From NCBI GenBank assembly GCA_937954195.1, contig CALFYR010000642.1:1-5110 (forward strand): a stretch of 5,110 nt of DNA, written 5' to 3'. This DNA is from an uncultured Dehalococcoidia bacterium. Lineage in GTDB: Bacteria > Chloroflexota > Dehalococcoidia > Tepidiformales > Tepidiformaceae. The translations under genes and the position numbers were made by a program. Below the pieces are notes generated by a model that was given only the letters and a program-made list of their open reading frames with translations, was not told the origin of the DNA and searched no databases. Below, piece by piece: positions 4,096 to 5,110 of the stretch; position 1 is the first letter of the stretch, and each line of letters opens with the position of its first letter.

Positions 4096-4602
4096 ATGGC
4101 CGGGAAACCCACCTGCATTCTTGCCTACACCGGCGAAAACGAGCGCTACCGCCCGATCGACCGCATCGCAACCGAATCCGCCAAACGCCTAGGCGCCCGG
4201 CTCATCTTCTACGATGCCGATGCCGCCTCCCGCTTCGGCGCCGCCGGCGCCTCGCCCCTGCCCACCTGGTGGTCCGCCGATGGCGAACAGGAGCAGTTCG
4301 ACAATCGCCTGGACCCGGCGCAGCTCGAAAAGGCCGGGCGCGGCTGGCTCCAGCACACCGTCGAAGCTGCGCGCGCCGAGGGCGTCGAAGCCTTCGGCTG
4401 GCTGCCATCCTCCAACTCCGCCGAAACACTCGCCGAATACGCCCACGACCAGCATGCCGACCTCATCTACGTCCCGAACGACCTCGATCAGTCCGGCCTC
4501 GCCGCCTGGGTCAAAGGCCAACCTACCCTCGATGCCGTCAAGGACGAAGTCGAAGGCCCCGTCGTCACGGTCGACCTCGAAGCAGGCGCCCCCGCCCGCT
4601 AG
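4096..4602 (+). CDS. Universal-stress-protein-like (HUP-fold) protein
   Basis: A 168-residue soluble protein with an alternating alpha/beta pattern: strand CILAYTG (7-13), helix with IDRIATESAKRLGA (21-34), strand RLIFYDAD (35-42), a linker with PLPTWWSADGEQEQF (54-68), helix 73-96, strand VEAFGWLP (97-104), helix SAETLAEYAHDQHA (108-121), strand DLIYVP (122-127) and a last strand PVVTVDL (155-161). The order fits a USP/HUP nucleotide-binding fold. The ATP motif GxxG-9x-GS/T expected after the DLIYVP strand is absent, so ATP binding is doubtful. The start is fixed by a strong RBS. Alanine is encoded by GCC in about 23 of 28 cases, a strong C3 bias. Its stop codon overlaps that of the convergent PIN gene. 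Function is unknown beyond the fold guess. Confidence 0.82.
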   Translation: MAGKPTCILAYTGENERYRPIDRIATESAKRLGARLIFYDADAASRFGAAGASPLPTWWSADGEQEQFDNRLDPAQLEKAGRGWLQHTVEAARAEGVEAFGWLPSSNSAETLAEYAHDQHADLIYVPNDLDQSGLAAWVKGQPTLDAVKDEVEGPVVTVDLEAGAPAR

Positions 4603-5021
4603 TGGCGAATCCCGAGCGTGTACGCCATAAGCTGCACGCCCATCACGGGGATTCCATCGACGTTACCGAGGCTGAGGAGGTCGTTGTCCTGCGACAGGAT
4701 GATGTCCGCCCCGACGGTGAGTGCGAACGCCAGCACATGTTCGTCCTCACTATCACGCACTCGCGCGCTTGGAGTCTTGAGCGGGCCCCGCACGACGGTC
4801 GGCCGAAGCGACGCGATAAGGCGGTTCGCGGCCGCCAGATCGAAGCCGCGATTGGTGGCGATATGTGGCTTGGCCGGGAGCCGCCGCACCTCGTTGAGGA
4901 TTTCCTCCGAGATGATGATCTGGTACTGGCCAGCAACGCCCACCGCGATCACGCGTGCAGCCAGGCCGCGGGCATTGCCGAACGCCGCTCCGAACGCGCT
5001 CGCATCGACAACGACCCTCAA
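4599..5021 (-). CDS. PIN-domain toxin/ribonuclease, COG1569-like (VapC-type)
   Basis: A 140-residue PIN domain: MRVVVDAS (1-8) gives the first metal-binding Asp6, ISEEILNEVRRL (37-48) gives Glu44, VRDSEDEHVLAFAL (88-101) gives Asp90/Asp93, and ADIILSQDNDLLSL (105-118) gives Asp112/Asp114. All four acidic positions of the nuclease centre are present, so it is probably active; PIN toxins cut RNA. The ending IPVMGVQLM matches the putative toxin-antitoxin PIN family COG1569. The start is TTG at 5021, right before the VVVD strand, overlapping the stop of the upstream frame (TTGA), which implies translational coupling. Alanine uses GCG in about 12 of 20 cases, unlike the neighbouring USP-like gene (mostly GCC), a hint of separate origin. 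Its stop shares a CTAG with the convergent USP-like gene. Confidence 0.87.
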   Translation of the reverse strand: MRVVVDASAFGAAFGNARGLAARVIAVGVAGQYQIIISEEILNEVRRLPAKPHIATNRGFDLAAANRLIASLRPTVVRGPLKTPSARVRDSEDEHVLAFALTVGADIILSQDNDLLSLGNVDGIPVMGVQLMAYTLGIRH

Positions 5022-5110
5022 CTCGCCTGGCGCTCTGCGCGCAATTCTGCCCGGATTTCCTTGATGGCTTCCACCGCGAGGCGGGCTGCCTCTTCGTCCT
5101 CCGGGTCCAC
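5018..5110 (-). CDS. Probable antitoxin, C-terminal part (cut by window edge)
   Basis: On the minus strand an open frame enters at the window edge and gives 30 residues before TGA (5020-5018): an acidic VDPEDEEAARLA start and then a charged helix AIKEIRAELRAERQAS. Its TGA overlaps the TTG start of the PIN gene by three bases (TTGA), the usual tight coupling of antitoxin and toxin genes. The length is that of a fragment; the DNA-binding part would lie beyond the window, so the antitoxin family (ribbon-helix-helix, AbrB, Phd) cannot be named. The role is inferred from position. Confidence 0.6.
   Translation of the reverse strand: MDPEDEEAARLAVEAIKEIRAELRAERQAS

Overview
This is a high-GC bacterial window with short, densely packed genes on both strands. 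The strong Shine-Dalgarno sites, C-ending codons, an actinobacterial/Chloroflexota-like cyclic-di-AMP riboswitch, and the mix of a VOC protein, DUF302, APH-type kinase and PIN toxin suggest a free-living Chloroflexota or actinobacterium-like organism. The taxon is a guess; no marker gene is present.

Layout, left to right. Bases 1-328 hold no gene. They contain a pyrimidine octamer tandem array (1-56), a 7-bp inverted repeat (94-120) and a well-conserved ydaO-yuaA (c-di-AMP) riboswitch (about 130-253). A short leader follows, with two hairpins and a perfect ribosome-binding site, and leads into a 159-aa helical protein of unknown function (329-808, weakly hemerythrin-like). A 13-bp hairpin terminator (834-866) separates it from two minus-strand genes: a VOC/methylmalonyl-CoA-epimerase-like protein (903-1322) and, upstream of it, a DUF302 protein (1436-1843). 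Between those two lies a second G-rich octamer array that starts at the DUF302 stop codon.

Divergent from DUF302 is an APH-fold small-molecule kinase (1923-2897). A hairpin-rich convergent spacer (2898-3128), flanked by a 14-bp direct repeat, separates it from a crotonase-family enoyl-CoA hydratase/isomerase (3129-3926, minus). A divergent spacer with two copies of a palindromic 9-mer leads to a USP-like protein (4096-4602). That gene meets a minus-strand PIN-domain toxin (4599-5021) tail to tail through one shared CTAG. The 3' end of the toxin's probable antitoxin gene (5018-5110) runs off the right edge and overlaps the toxin start by three bases.

The genes do not form one pathway. Co-directional pairs are the PIN toxin with its upstream partner (overlapping, probably coupled) and DUF302 with the VOC gene (113 bp apart). 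The most notable points are the riboswitch in front of a gene that is not a recognisable transporter or wall hydrolase, the recurring G-rich octamer arrays in spacers, and the altered active-site residues in the VOC and crotonase proteins.
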